64,000 bases of DNA from Acetobacterium wieringae (GCF_026646375.1 NZ_JAIPPU010000007.1:1-64000), one strand, 5' to 3'; shown: positions 8,592-17,268, numbered from the stretch's first letter. Numbers and translations: made by a program. The notes: generated by a model from the letters alone, not told the origin.

Positions 8592-9524
8592 ATGATTCTA
8601 AACACCGGTAACCGTACTGACATCCCGGCATTCTACAGTGAATGGTTTTACAATCGCATCCGGGCCGGTTTTGTTCTGGTTCGCAATCCTTATTATCCCC
8701 AACAGGTCATCCGCTATCAGTTGACGCCGGAGCTAGTGGATTGTCTGGCCTTCTGTACCAAAAATCCCGCCCCAATGCTGGACCGATTGTTAGAAATCAG
8801 TGCCTTTAAACAATTCTGGTTTGTCACCATCACCCCGTACGGCCGGGACATTGAACCCCATGTGCCGGACAAAGCAGCGATCATTGAGGCCTTCAAGCGG
8901 CTGTCCAATGCGGTGGGCACCCAGGCAGTGGGCTGGCGCTATGATCCGATTTTTATTTCGAAAAAGTACTCGCTGGATTACCATCTGTACTGTTTTGAGC
9001 GGATGGCCAGTAACCTGAAAGGTTACACCGATCACTGTGTCATCAGCTTTATTGATCTTTATCAAAAGACCCGGCGCAATTTTAAGGACGTCCAGGCTGT
9101 GAAAAGCTCTGATCGGGCTGCGATCGGCCAGGCCTTTGCCGTCATTGCCCGACAAAACGGGATGACCCTGCGTACCTGTATGGAAGGCTTCGATCTGGGG
9201 AAATTTGGGGTGGACTGCTCCGGTTGTATGACTCAGCCAGTGATTGAGCGGGCTATCGGCATCAATTTGAAGATGCCCAAGAACCATCAAACCAGCCGGG
9301 AAGGCTGCGACTGTTTGCTGGGCAGCGATATCGGTGTTTACAATAGTTGCGGCCACGGTTGTCGCTACTGCTATGCCAATCACGATATGGAAACGGTCAG
9401 GCACAATATGGCCAACCATGATCCATGCTCATCCTTTTTAATCGGTAACGCCGTGGATGGAGATAGTATCAAAGACGCTAAACAGGTTTCATATTTGGAT
9501 GGACAACTGTCGTTTTTTCGATAA
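8592..9524 (+). CDS. DUF1848 protein
   Basis: This 310-residue protein matches the DUF1848 family as remembered: it opens with NTGNRTDIPAFYSEWF and has FVTITPYGRDIEP, VGWRYDPIF and a C-terminal cysteine set (VDCSGCMT, EGCDCLLG, CGHGCRYCYAN). The last motif resembles a radical SAM or Fe-S cysteine triad but lies at the wrong end for a canonical radical SAM protein. The ribosome binding site AAAGGAG is followed directly by the ATG at 8592. It is probably cotranscribed with the QueG-like gene. The function is not established. Confidence 0.8.
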   Translation: MILNTGNRTDIPAFYSEWFYNRIRAGFVLVRNPYYPQQVIRYQLTPELVDCLAFCTKNPAPMLDRLLEISAFKQFWFVTITPYGRDIEPHVPDKAAIIEAFKRLSNAVGTQAVGWRYDPIFISKKYSLDYHLYCFERMASNLKGYTDHCVISFIDLYQKTRRNFKDVQAVKSSDRAAIGQAFAVIARQNGMTLRTCMEGFDLGKFGVDCSGCMTQPVIERAIGINLKMPKNHQTSREGCDCLLGSDIGVYNSCGHGCRYCYANHDMETVRHNMANHDPCSSFLIGNAVDGDSIKDAKQVSYLDGQLSFFR

Positions 9525-9623
9525 AATGGTAAAGTGGCAAGGATTCGAAGTGACCAGTCGTGGCAAATCCGGATTGGAACATTATTTAGGGTAATCCGTT
9601 GAACGGTTCACATAGGCGTACCG

Positions 9624-9637
9624 TTTAAGTACTTAAA
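9624..9637. promoter_or_regulatory. 14-bp palindrome upstream of the AhpD-like gene
   Basis: TTTAAGTACTTAAA is a perfect palindrome about 42 bases before the start codon at 9680. It may be an operator. Clear -35 and -10 boxes were not identified. Confidence 0.35.
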
Positions 9638-9679
9638 ATAATGGTATACAGTCAATATAAAAATAAGCGGAGGTGCACC

Positions 9680-10297
9680 ATGACAATTACGGAAAAAAAA
9701 ACATTGTCTAAAAATGAGCAAAGCTCAAGATCATTAATTAAACCACCGAAAAAAATCCCGTTATTACTGCGGATTGGATTGTTAATCGCCAAAAATGAAA
9801 CCGGTAAAGACCTGCTGCCGGCGCGGTTGTTAACCTGGTATCCTCGCGCGGCGATCGGGTCCGGGGTGTTGGAGATGATGACTGCAAAAGGGCAGAACGC
9901 GCAGGAACGGCGGTTGCTCAATCTGGTCAGACTTCAGGCCTCGCTGATTTGCTCCTGCACATTTTGCATTGATATGAACGCCGTCGGGATTGTTAAGAAT
10001 AGCATCACCGAGGATGAACTGGATGTTTTACAGGGGCGTCGGTCTGTTCGGTCGGTTGATAGCTTCAGCCTGCGTGAACTGCTGGCGCTGGAGTATGCCA
10101 TCAGCCTGTCAAGCACGCCGCCGGATCTGTCGGAGCAGTTCATCAAAAACCTTACCTCGGCATTTAGTGAAGCCGAAATCGTGATGTTGGCCAGTACCAT
10201 TGCCAGTGTTAATTATTGGGCCCGACTGAATCAGGGCCTGGGCATCCCACCCGCTGGATTCAGCGACCGTTGCTTACTTTATCATCGGGATGAATAA
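9680..10297 (+). CDS. Carboxymuconolactone decarboxylase/AhpD-like protein
   Basis: This 205-residue helical protein has the family's redox motif CTFC (C93 and C96), preceded by C91, within LICSCTFCIDMN. Proteins of this family act as alkylhydroperoxidase-like thiol reductases or are of unknown function. The histidine often found after CxxC in AhpD is replaced here by the DMN sequence, which is common in uncharacterised members. ATG 9680 is chosen since GGAGGTG lies a few bases before it; an upstream in-frame start at 9641 has no ribosome binding site. It stands alone ahead of a terminator, just before the double-cubane operon. Confidence 0.8.
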   Translation: MTITEKKTLSKNEQSSRSLIKPPKKIPLLLRIGLLIAKNETGKDLLPARLLTWYPRAAIGSGVLEMMTAKGQNAQERRLLNLVRLQASLICSCTFCIDMNAVGIVKNSITEDELDVLQGRRSVRSVDSFSLRELLALEYAISLSSTPPDLSEQFIKNLTSAFSEAEIVMLASTIASVNYWARLNQGLGIPPAGFSDRCLLYHRDE

Positions 10298-10364
10298 TAT
10301 CAGGATAGCAGTGATGTGACGATTGCTTTGCCGCCCGGAACGCTAAAATATAGCCACTTTTTTC

Positions 10365-10392
10365 AAACAGAGGATTATAGCCTCTGTTTTTT
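10365..10392 (+). terminator. Terminator after the AhpD-like gene
   Basis: AAACAGAGG and CCTCTGTTT form a 9-bp stem with a seven-base loop and a T-run. It separates the AhpD-like gene from the following redox operon. Confidence 0.8.
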
Positions 10393-10513
10393 ATCCCTAA
10401 AAAGCCAGTCTTCACCCAATCTTCAGATAAGCTTCAAACCATCCACAAACTGTCATACTACAATAGCAACATGAAATGAACATTGAAACACAAATGCTTT
10501 TGGAGGTCAGACA

Positions 10514-11779
10514 ATGACAGTTAATTACGAAAAAAACCAGCCGTTTAGCAGCTATGAAAGTGAATACATGGATACCCTGAGAACCTTGTTCAATGAAAAC
10601 AGCCAGATCGAGGAACTGCGCTATTTTTTAAATACGATCTATCGCTACTTCAAACCGGACAATATGAAAAAGCGCCAGCCCCAGGTGATTGTGCTGGGCA
10701 GCAGCATTCCCGAGGAACTGATTTATGCCGCCGGAGCCAAGCCCTTTTGGATACTTGGTGGTAGCCTGGGTACGGTGGCCTGGTCCGACGATTTAGTACC
10801 TCGGGATACCGATCCGGTCAGTCGCTCGGTGCTGGGATTTCTGCTGAATGAGCACTTTGATCTCGCCGAAGAAGCGCTGATCATCGTTCCGATCACCTGT
10901 GACAGCAGCCGCAAAATGGCTTATCTGCTGAGCAAAGCCGGAAAAAAAGTCGTCACGGTGGATATTCCCCCGGAAAAGGGCGATCCTCTGGCTAGTCTTA
11001 AATGGCGGAGCCAGATGGAAAATCTGTCTGACAAACTCAGCGATCATACCGGTCAGCGGCTGACGAAAAAAAAGCTGACTCAGGCTACCCAGCTGGTTGA
11101 GGGTGCCCGGAAGCTGATGCGTGATTTTATCCAGGTCTGTCAGGAAAAAGACGGCCTGATTTCTGGGGCGTTACGAATGGCAATTCTGAATTCGTATTAT
11201 TACTCCACTGATCTTAAAAGCTGGTGCAGCCATCTCCGCAAACTGAATCTGGAACTGTTGGAAAGTCGCCAAGTGATTTATGAAAAGGAAAAAAACAAAC
11301 CGCAAATCCTGCTGATAGGGTCGCCGGTATATCTGCCCAATTACAAGATTCCTTTTTTGATTGGCGATATTGGTTTGCAAATCGGAGCAGCGCTGGATAG
11401 CAGTACTCAAAAAATCTACGCCAGCAGCAGTCAGCATAAAGCCGGTAAACGCGATCCCTTTACAGCGATCATTGAGACCCATTACCGTTATGACTGTTCT
11501 TCAGCCTATGCCAAAAATGACATGCTTTATCAAAGTGCGCTTTGGCATTTAAAGCAGGGGCGCATTGAAGGGGTTGTTTTTCATGTGCTGAAAGGTCAGA
11601 TTGAATATGATTTTGAACTGGAGCGTTTTGAACAGCTATTCGGAACTGCGAATATTCCAGTGTTCCGGCTGGAAACTGACTATCAGTATCAGGATGTGGA
11701 ACAATTACGAATCAGAATGGAGGCGTTTATGGAAATGCTGGCCCATCATCGCTATCGTGAGGAAAAAAGAGCCGTATGA
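10514..11779 (+). CDS. 2-hydroxyacyl-CoA dehydratase/double-cubane-like protein lacking cluster cysteines
   Basis: This 421-residue protein belongs to the HgdB/double-cubane cluster family. It aligns along its length with the protein at 13583-14947: ELIYAAGAKP with ELIYAVGAQP, DDLVPRD with DDLVPRD, VPITCD with VPITCD, and the C-terminal EQLRIRMEAF with EQLRIRIEAF. Key cysteines of the partner are replaced: D100 stands where the partner has C133 (DTDP against DACP), and Q362 where it has C396 (LKGQ against LRGC). Only C129 and C328 remain near cluster positions. It is therefore probably a non-catalytic or structural subunit pairing with the partner. Its stop overlaps the next start (ATGA), so translation is coupled. 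Family assignment is firm; the role is inferred. Confidence 0.85.
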   Translation: MTVNYEKNQPFSSYESEYMDTLRTLFNENSQIEELRYFLNTIYRYFKPDNMKKRQPQVIVLGSSIPEELIYAAGAKPFWILGGSLGTVAWSDDLVPRDTDPVSRSVLGFLLNEHFDLAEEALIIVPITCDSSRKMAYLLSKAGKKVVTVDIPPEKGDPLASLKWRSQMENLSDKLSDHTGQRLTKKKLTQATQLVEGARKLMRDFIQVCQEKDGLISGALRMAILNSYYYSTDLKSWCSHLRKLNLELLESRQVIYEKEKNKPQILLIGSPVYLPNYKIPFLIGDIGLQIGAALDSSTQKIYASSSQHKAGKRDPFTAIIETHYRYDCSSAYAKNDMLYQSALWHLKQGRIEGVVFHVLKGQIEYDFELERFEQLFGTANIPVFRLETDYQYQDVEQLRIRMEAFMEMLAHHRYREEKRAV

Positions 11780-13602
11780 AAAAAATCTATCAGAATATCA
11801 AAAAAACAGTAACGCCGGCGGTCATCCTTGTCTGTGTTGTGTTGATGTTGCTGTCATTATTTGCCTATAACCTGGTGTTCTACCAGTTTAGTACCGATGC
11901 CACCGGTTATACCATGGTCACTGCTGTCAGCTCCGAAGAAGCTGGGGAGCAGACCGACACTAGCAGCAAGCTTTATTTCAGTTATGACAATAACCAGATT
12001 AGTTTAAATACGATGAGCAATCAGGATGCTTCCGCCGCAACGCTTTATGCACTCAGCGTTAACGGGGTTACCGAAATGACCGCTGATAATATGGCGGTGA
12101 TGAGTCCGGATTATTTAGGCAGTTTTATTGCCACTCTACCACAACAAACTGCCGATCTCGATGGCGATGGCAGCAGCGAAACGCTTTATCTGGCGGCAAA
12201 AACCGATATGGAATTTACCCAGGGCTATCGGCCCACGCCACCAATTTTTGATCATGAACTGTTTCCACTGGAGATCATTTTTACTGATCGAACCACACTT
12301 AGTGTATTATTTGAAGGTGAGCCGCTGGCCGATCAAACCGTGACGCTGACTTCACAGCGAAGCGGGACAAGTCAGGTGACCACTAATAGCGCAGGGATTA
12401 TTGAAGGCGTGTCATTGCTGGATATCCGCAGTGGCATTGCAGTTACCTATGCCGCAGACGACGGCGACAATGTCTATCAGATGAGTTATCAGGTCGAAGA
12501 TAATACGCTGTTTTCCAGCCGTTACCTGGCAGCAATGACACCGTTTATGATCATTGTGCTGCTTTCGGCCGTCGGCATCATTTTGTGTCTGTGGCTGCGC
12601 CGCCGGATTGTCAAAAAAGATCCGGTAATGGGTCGCTTTGCCAATGAGCGAACGAGCTTGGGTCCGGTGGGGACGATGAAAGGACAGCGGAAATTCGGAT
12701 TTATGACGCTACGCTGGCTCACCATGATCATCAGCTTTTTCACACTGATCTATGGCGGGAAATTACTGGGCCAATGGGTCAATGCGATCGAAATTCCGAT
12801 TTTTGCCTGCCCTATCAATCAGGATCAGTTGATTGCCAGCAGTTGTTATACGCTGGCCCATTTAAATACCCTGGTTAATCTGAGGTGGTCGGAAATTGGT
12901 ATCTTTTTAGCCTCGCTGCTGATCTCCATTGTGGTGCTGGGCCGGTTTATCTGTGGCTTTCTGTGTCCCCTGGGACTGGTTCAGGATCTTACCCACGAAA
13001 CCCGGCAGGGGCTGAAAATTGAAGGGTTGCCCTTGAGTGAAAAACTCTATCGTCAGTTAAAACCAATCAAATGGACGATGTTGCTATTGTTTTTGGGACT
13101 CAGTTTTGTTGGCGGTAATTTTTGCGATATCTGTCCGGCAATTACCTTGTCTCCGGCCTTTGCTGGCTTTAAGGTATCGCTGTTTTTAGGGGGCTTCTTC
13201 ATGATCGTGGTAATTATCGGCGGTTTTTTTAAACGCCGGTTCTTCTGCAATATCTGTCCCCTCGGTTATTTAATCGGATTGGGGCACAAGTTTTCATTGT
13301 TCCGCATTAAAAAGGACTGTCAGGCTTGTACCGAATGTGGGGCTTGCTATGAAGCCTGTCCGATGGGGATTAAAACCATCTATACTGAGCGGGAAAAAAC
13401 CGATGTTACCACAGCCGACTGCATCATGTGTGGTGAATGCATCGATAAATGCCCGGAAAACAAAGCATTGTCAATGAGCTTCAGTGGCCTGAAATTTTAC
13501 CGGGCATCCCGAAAAACCTTTATGTCCGGTCATAAAAACTCTGAAAAGAAACTGAAACGATTTATCAGGAAAAGAGAAAAAAATGAGTCTGATCAAAAAT
13601 AA
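11776..13602 (+). CDS. NapH-like membrane polyferredoxin with extracytoplasmic domain
   Basis: This 608-residue protein starts with a membrane segment (about 12-35). A domain of roughly 210 residues follows, outside the membrane, with a beta-rich tail (PLADQTVTLTSQ) like a carboxypeptidase-regulatory fold. Further membrane segments come after it. Two CxxxCP/CxxCP motifs typical of NapH-like proteins are C393-C397 (FICGFLCPLG) and C491-C494 (FFCNICPLG), and NFCDICP lies between them. The C-terminus has two classical [4Fe-4S] sites, C518/C521/C524/C528 and C549/C552/C555/C559. It would carry electrons across or along the membrane, most simply to the activase and dehydratase-like proteins in the same operon. 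The outer domain is not recognised. Overlaps with both neighbours show a tight operon. Confidence 0.85.
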   Translation: MKKIYQNIKKTVTPAVILVCVVLMLLSLFAYNLVFYQFSTDATGYTMVTAVSSEEAGEQTDTSSKLYFSYDNNQISLNTMSNQDASAATLYALSVNGVTEMTADNMAVMSPDYLGSFIATLPQQTADLDGDGSSETLYLAAKTDMEFTQGYRPTPPIFDHELFPLEIIFTDRTTLSVLFEGEPLADQTVTLTSQRSGTSQVTTNSAGIIEGVSLLDIRSGIAVTYAADDGDNVYQMSYQVEDNTLFSSRYLAAMTPFMIIVLLSAVGIILCLWLRRRIVKKDPVMGRFANERTSLGPVGTMKGQRKFGFMTLRWLTMIISFFTLIYGGKLLGQWVNAIEIPIFACPINQDQLIASSCYTLAHLNTLVNLRWSEIGIFLASLLISIVVLGRFICGFLCPLGLVQDLTHETRQGLKIEGLPLSEKLYRQLKPIKWTMLLLFLGLSFVGGNFCDICPAITLSPAFAGFKVSLFLGGFFMIVVIIGGFFKRRFFCNICPLGYLIGLGHKFSLFRIKKDCQACTECGACYEACPMGIKTIYTEREKTDVTTADCIMCGECIDKCPENKALSMSFSGLKFYRASRKTFMSGHKNSEKKLKRFIRKREKNESDQK

Positions 13603-14947
13603 GAGAAATAGCCAAAAAATCGGTTTAGCTGATCATAACGGCGCAGCTGAAAACAAAACCAAAGAGCTGACAGCCATGGAACAACGGCAACGCCAGCGCT
13701 TTATTGATAAAGCCACCAAGGTGTCGGGTAAATATCTGCGGCGGCTGGCAGAATTGCCCGGAGCGCCGGCAGCAATACAGCCATTTTTTAAGGTACTCGA
13801 AGATATTTATGTTGAAATGAAAAATGTCGAAAGAGCGGCTGATACTAAAACTGTCGGTACTTATTGTGTAATGGTTCCCCATGAGCTGATTTACGCCGTT
13901 GGAGCCCAGCCGGTAAAATTATGCAGCGGCAGTTATACCGCCTTTGCGATTGGTGACGATCTGGTGCCCCGGGATGCCTGTCCGTTGATCAAGGCGGTAA
14001 TGGGTTTTCAAGCCATGGACGTAATGCCGGTTTACCAAGACTGCGCCCTGATGGTAGTGCCGATAACCTGCGACTGCAAAAAGAAAATGGCCGGGATGTT
14101 AAAGGAAATGGTTCCAACCTATTCGCTCCATGTGCCGACGTCCAAAAGCGATGACACTGATATGGAGCAGTATGTCCAAGAACTCTACCAGCTGATTCCG
14201 GAGCTGGAAGCCGTCACCGGCCAGACGATTAGTTATCAGAGTCTGGCCAAAAGCATTGACGAGATGGGCTTTGCCCAGTATGAAATGTCGAAATTCAATG
14301 AGTACAAAAAGCATGTTCCGGCCTTGATTAAAGGCACTCACGCGATGGCTTTAATGAATGCTTTTTCATATATGCCGTTGGCGCAGTGGAGCCAGCAGCT
14401 GCATTTGCTTAATCGGGAACTGGCTCGACGCAAAAAAGACAAGCAATTTGTCAGTAAAGATAAGCAGCCCCGGATTATGGTCACCGGGTCACCGATTATT
14501 TTCCCGAACATCAAAATCCCGTTGCTGATTGAAGAGACTGGAGGCATTTTGGTAGGGGATGAAACCTGTATGGGTGAGCGTTCGATTTATGATCCCACTG
14601 TTGTGGTGGATCAAAGCTTTGACGGTTTAATGCGCTCTCTGGCTAACCGCTACACCCGGCCCTGCACTTGTCCGACCTTTGTTGACAATGACCAGCGGAT
14701 TTACCGGATCAAACAGATGATTGCCGATCATCAGGTTCAGGGGGTGGTGTACCACGTTTTACGGGGCTGTCTGGTCTATGATTTTGAGTACCAGACCCTT
14801 GAGGACGAGCTGGGCAAACTGGGGATTCCGGTAATCCGGGTTGAAAGTGATTATAACGAAGAAGACATTGAGCAATTGCGGATTCGGATCGAGGCCTTTA
14901 TTGAGCTGATCAAACTGAAAGATCTGGCTGAGCGATCCAAAAAATAG
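13583..14947 (+). CDS. 2-hydroxyacyl-CoA dehydratase/double-cubane cluster protein
   Basis: This 454-residue HgdB-family protein keeps the cysteines expected to bind an Fe-S cluster: C133 (DACP), C163 and C165 (ITCDCKKK), C361 and C363 (RPCTCP) and C396 (LRGCLVYDF). Others are C95, C114 and C154. A lone large subunit with its own activase is typical of double-cubane cluster proteins, whose [8Fe-9S] centre performs ATP-dependent low-potential reductions. CoA dehydratases normally come with CoA-transferases or acyl-CoA dehydrogenases, and none is nearby. The first 30 residues are extra and charged. The start overlaps the polyferredoxin gene by 20 bases and has AGGAAAAGAG before it. The substrate is unknown. 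Confidence 0.88.
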   Translation: MSLIKNKRNSQKIGLADHNGAAENKTKELTAMEQRQRQRFIDKATKVSGKYLRRLAELPGAPAAIQPFFKVLEDIYVEMKNVERAADTKTVGTYCVMVPHELIYAVGAQPVKLCSGSYTAFAIGDDLVPRDACPLIKAVMGFQAMDVMPVYQDCALMVVPITCDCKKKMAGMLKEMVPTYSLHVPTSKSDDTDMEQYVQELYQLIPELEAVTGQTISYQSLAKSIDEMGFAQYEMSKFNEYKKHVPALIKGTHAMALMNAFSYMPLAQWSQQLHLLNRELARRKKDKQFVSKDKQPRIMVTGSPIIFPNIKIPLLIEETGGILVGDETCMGERSIYDPTVVVDQSFDGLMRSLANRYTRPCTCPTFVDNDQRIYRIKQMIADHQVQGVVYHVLRGCLVYDFEYQTLEDELGKLGIPVIRVESDYNEEDIEQLRIRIEAFIELIKLKDLAERSKK

Positions 14948-15074
14948 AAATAGCTGGCTAACGGTTGTCCCGACTAATTGTCAAGCAGTTGTTCGCCCCG
15001 ATACATACAACCTGATATAACGACTGGCGGTAGTCGGTGAGGTTTTGAACAAAACGAGAAAACAGGAGAATAAC

Positions 15075-15863
15075 ATGAACAGAAATTATTACGCCGGACT
15101 AGACGGCGGATCAACTTACACCAAGGCGGCGCTGATCTGTCAGAATCAAGTGGTCGATGCGATGGTCACCAATACCGGGATTGATAACAATGCCGCCGCC
15201 AATAGCTTAATTGAAAAAATGTGTAGCCGCCGGGGGATCCGACGTGCTGAGGTGCGTTATACCATGGCCACCGGCTACAGCCGTAAGGTCTTTGATATCG
15301 CTGATGACGATATTTCAGAAATCACTGCCCATGCCTATGGGGTGCGCCTGACTGCGCCCCGGGAATACCGGCCGGGAATGATTATTGATATCGGCGGCCA
15401 GGACAGTAAAATCATTTATCTCGACAAAAATTATGCCGTTAAAAACTTTACCATGAACGATAAATGTGCTGCCGGAACCGGTAAATTCATGGAGGTCATT
15501 GCTCAGATTCTGGAAACCACCATTGATCAGGTCGGTCCGCTTTCGCTGGAAAGTAAGGCGCCCTGCGACATCAACAGCACCTGCGTAGTTTTTGCCCAGT
15601 CGGAAGTGGTTTCGCTGGTGGCCCGGAAATATGATCGCCGGGATATTTTGGCTGGAATGCATTTATCAATGGCTAAACGGATCATCAAAATGATGAAAAA
15701 AGCCGAAAAGGGTGGGGATATCCTGATGACCGGCGGAGGCGCCCTGAATATTGGGGTCCACAAAGCCTTTGAAGAAGAAATGATGCGGGATGTTTATGTG
15801 GCCAGACATCCGCAGTTTAACGGTGCCATCGGGGCTGCCCTGATTGCCAGCGAGAGGGCCTGA
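15075..15863 (+). CDS. Acyl-CoA dehydratase activase (BcrAD/BadFG ATPase family)
   Basis: This 262-residue protein is an ASKHA-fold ATPase that binds a [4Fe-4S] cluster and injects electrons into its partner on ATP hydrolysis. The phosphate-binding loop GLDGGSTYTK lies at the start, IDIGGQDSK in the middle, and the cluster-binding cysteines are in DKCAAGTGKF and STCVVFAQSE. MTGGGALN near the C-terminus is the adenosine motif. ATG 15075 is chosen because AGGAGA lies just ahead of it. It is the reductase partner of the two dehydratase-like proteins upstream. Its stop codon overlaps the next start by one base. Confidence 0.92.
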   Translation: MNRNYYAGLDGGSTYTKAALICQNQVVDAMVTNTGIDNNAAANSLIEKMCSRRGIRRAEVRYTMATGYSRKVFDIADDDISEITAHAYGVRLTAPREYRPGMIIDIGGQDSKIIYLDKNYAVKNFTMNDKCAAGTGKFMEVIAQILETTIDQVGPLSLESKAPCDINSTCVVFAQSEVVSLVARKYDRRDILAGMHLSMAKRIIKMMKKAEKGGDILMTGGGALNIGVHKAFEEEMMRDVYVARHPQFNGAIGAALIASERA

Positions 15864-16561
15864 TGATGACCCTTACATTACTGATTCCGGTACTGGCTAC
15901 AGCACTGTCGGTAGGGTTGGGCTGTGGCACCTGCTGCAGTCCGGCAGTTACGGTCTTCTTGTCCAGCTATATCATCACCCATGCTGGTGGGATGAAAAAA
16001 TCGCTGCTTGAATTTTTAAGTTTTTTTATCGGAAAAATCGCGGCAGTAGTGCTTTTATGCACACTGGCGGCGCTAGTTGGTAGTCAATTTATTGATGCCG
16101 CTGGTTATGTATTTGGGGTCAACCTGAGTTTGATTATGGAGCTGGCGATGGTTGCCCTGGGGCTGGTGCTGATTGGCAAATGGCTGATCGATAATCGAAA
16201 AAACGCCCGATCAGCCACTAGCTGTTCGGGTTGTGCAGGGGGGAAAAAAGAGCGAAAGGAGGATAAAAAAGGTTTGATCCCGCTGTTTATGGCTGGATTT
16301 GCCTATGGAGCCTCCCCCTGTGCTCCGTTGCTGCTGATGATGGGGGTAGCGGTTACCTTGCCGGTTGCCACCGCGGCTCTGGTTGGCGGCGTGTTTGCTG
16401 CTGCCAGTACCCTGACCCCGGTGCTGCTGATGGTGCTGCTGTCGGGGATCCTGTCAGCAAAAATCACCAAAGAAATCCCCCAACAGCTGCAGTGGTTTCG
16501 GCTCGGTAGTTACGTATTACTAACCTTGTTTTCGATCGGGGCAGTGTTCAATTTGTTTTAA
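15863..16561 (+). CDS. CcdA/DsbD-like transmembrane thiol transporter
   Basis: This protein of about 232 residues has six or so membrane segments. It carries paired cysteine motifs like those of CcdA and DsbD: GCGTCCSP (C21, C24, C25) in the first segment and ASPCAP (C153) in a later one. A cytoplasmic loop holds a further CSGC pair (C121, C124) in a lysine-rich stretch. The family moves reducing equivalents as thiols from the cytoplasm to proteins outside. The start ATG overlaps the activase stop, so it is translationally coupled to the redox operon. The adjacent Cys-rich exported protein is its likely client. Confidence 0.8.
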   Translation: MMTLTLLIPVLATALSVGLGCGTCCSPAVTVFLSSYIITHAGGMKKSLLEFLSFFIGKIAAVVLLCTLAALVGSQFIDAAGYVFGVNLSLIMELAMVALGLVLIGKWLIDNRKNARSATSCSGCAGGKKERKEDKKGLIPLFMAGFAYGASPCAPLLLMMGVAVTLPVATAALVGGVFAAASTLTPVLLMVLLSGILSAKITKEIPQQLQWFRLGSYVLLTLFSIGAVFNLF

Positions 16562-16572
16562 GGAGGTTTTAA

Positions 16573-17082
16573 ATGAAAATCAAAATTATCAAGCAGTTTG
16601 GTGCAGCTGTGGCCGCCTTGCTGATCGTCTATGGTACAGTGGCCACTACCTATCGCAGTTATGAACAGGTGATGGCTGCTCAGGTAGAAATTCCCCCGGC
16701 GATTGTTGTCAAAAATGCGGCCGCCGACAGCGATACCGAAAGTGTCGTCACAACCGTTGTAGCCAATACCACGACTACGGAAGCGGCAACCACGGAAACC
16801 GTTACTGAAATGGTGCCAGAAACAACGACGGATACAACGACACCGGTTGTGGTAGCTGTCACTGAATCCGTCGAAACACCGGCAATTGCTGAAGCTGCGC
16901 CCGTCGTGGCTGAACCGGTAGTCACTGAACCGGAACCGGATGTTCCCAGTTTAAGTGAATATCTCTCACAATTCCGCTGCGGCGGATGCGGCAAAAACTG
17001 CTCGTTGCTTAATCCCCGTTGTGGCGTGGGTAATCAGAAAGCGCAGCAGACTGAAGCCGAATATTATGCAACCTATAGTTAA
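16573..17082 (+). CDS. Membrane-anchored protein with Cys-rich C-terminus, unknown
   Basis: This 169-residue protein begins with one membrane segment (about residues 8-28). A low-complexity stretch rich in Thr, Val, Glu and Pro follows (about 38-120) and looks like an extracytoplasmic spacer. The C-terminus holds C136, C139, C143 and C150 (CX2CX3CX6C, RCGGCGKNC then PRCG), suited to an Fe-S cluster, a metal or redox thiols. No family is recognised. AAGGAGG precedes the ATG. It lies 11 bases after the CcdA-like gene and is probably its partner outside the membrane. Confidence 0.7.
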   Translation: MKIKIIKQFGAAVAALLIVYGTVATTYRSYEQVMAAQVEIPPAIVVKNAAADSDTESVVTTVVANTTTTEAATTETVTEMVPETTTDTTTPVVVAVTESVETPAIAEAAPVVAEPVVTEPEPDVPSLSEYLSQFRCGGCGKNCSLLNPRCGVGNQKAQQTEAEYYATYS

Positions 17083-17236
17083 AAAAGAGGTTATGATAAT
17101 AATGATGGAAAATAACTCAGACTATCAAGAAGAATAACGTCGTGTCATCAATCGTTTAACAGCTTGTTTGTCGGCACGAAGTGTGTGCTAGTCGACGACT
17201 GAACAATTGGCCGATATGGTCGCTTATCGATCGTCA

Positions 17237-17268
17237 CAAGATCCGTGCCTGCACGGATCTTGTTTTTT
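17237..17268 (+). terminator. Terminator of the double-cubane operon
   Basis: CAAGATCCGTGC and GCACGGATCTTG form a perfect 12-bp stem with a very short loop, followed by six T. No gene was found between 17083 and this site apart from a possible 14-codon frame ending at 17137. Confidence 0.85.

Noticed and set aside
10514-14947. A standard 2-hydroxyacyl-CoA dehydratase (HgdAB) operon
   Set aside because: No CoA-transferase, dehydrogenase or acyl-CoA genes nearby, one subunit lacks cluster cysteines, and membrane redox genes are interleaved.
16680-16994. Minus-strand frame of 104 codons rich in Val, Ser and Thr
   Set aside because: It is the antisense shadow of a repetitive Thr/Val/Glu coding region and has no ribosome binding site.
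17093-17137. A 14-codon frame after the Cys-rich protein gene
   Set aside because: Too short and featureless to support, though a weak AAAGAGG lies upstream.
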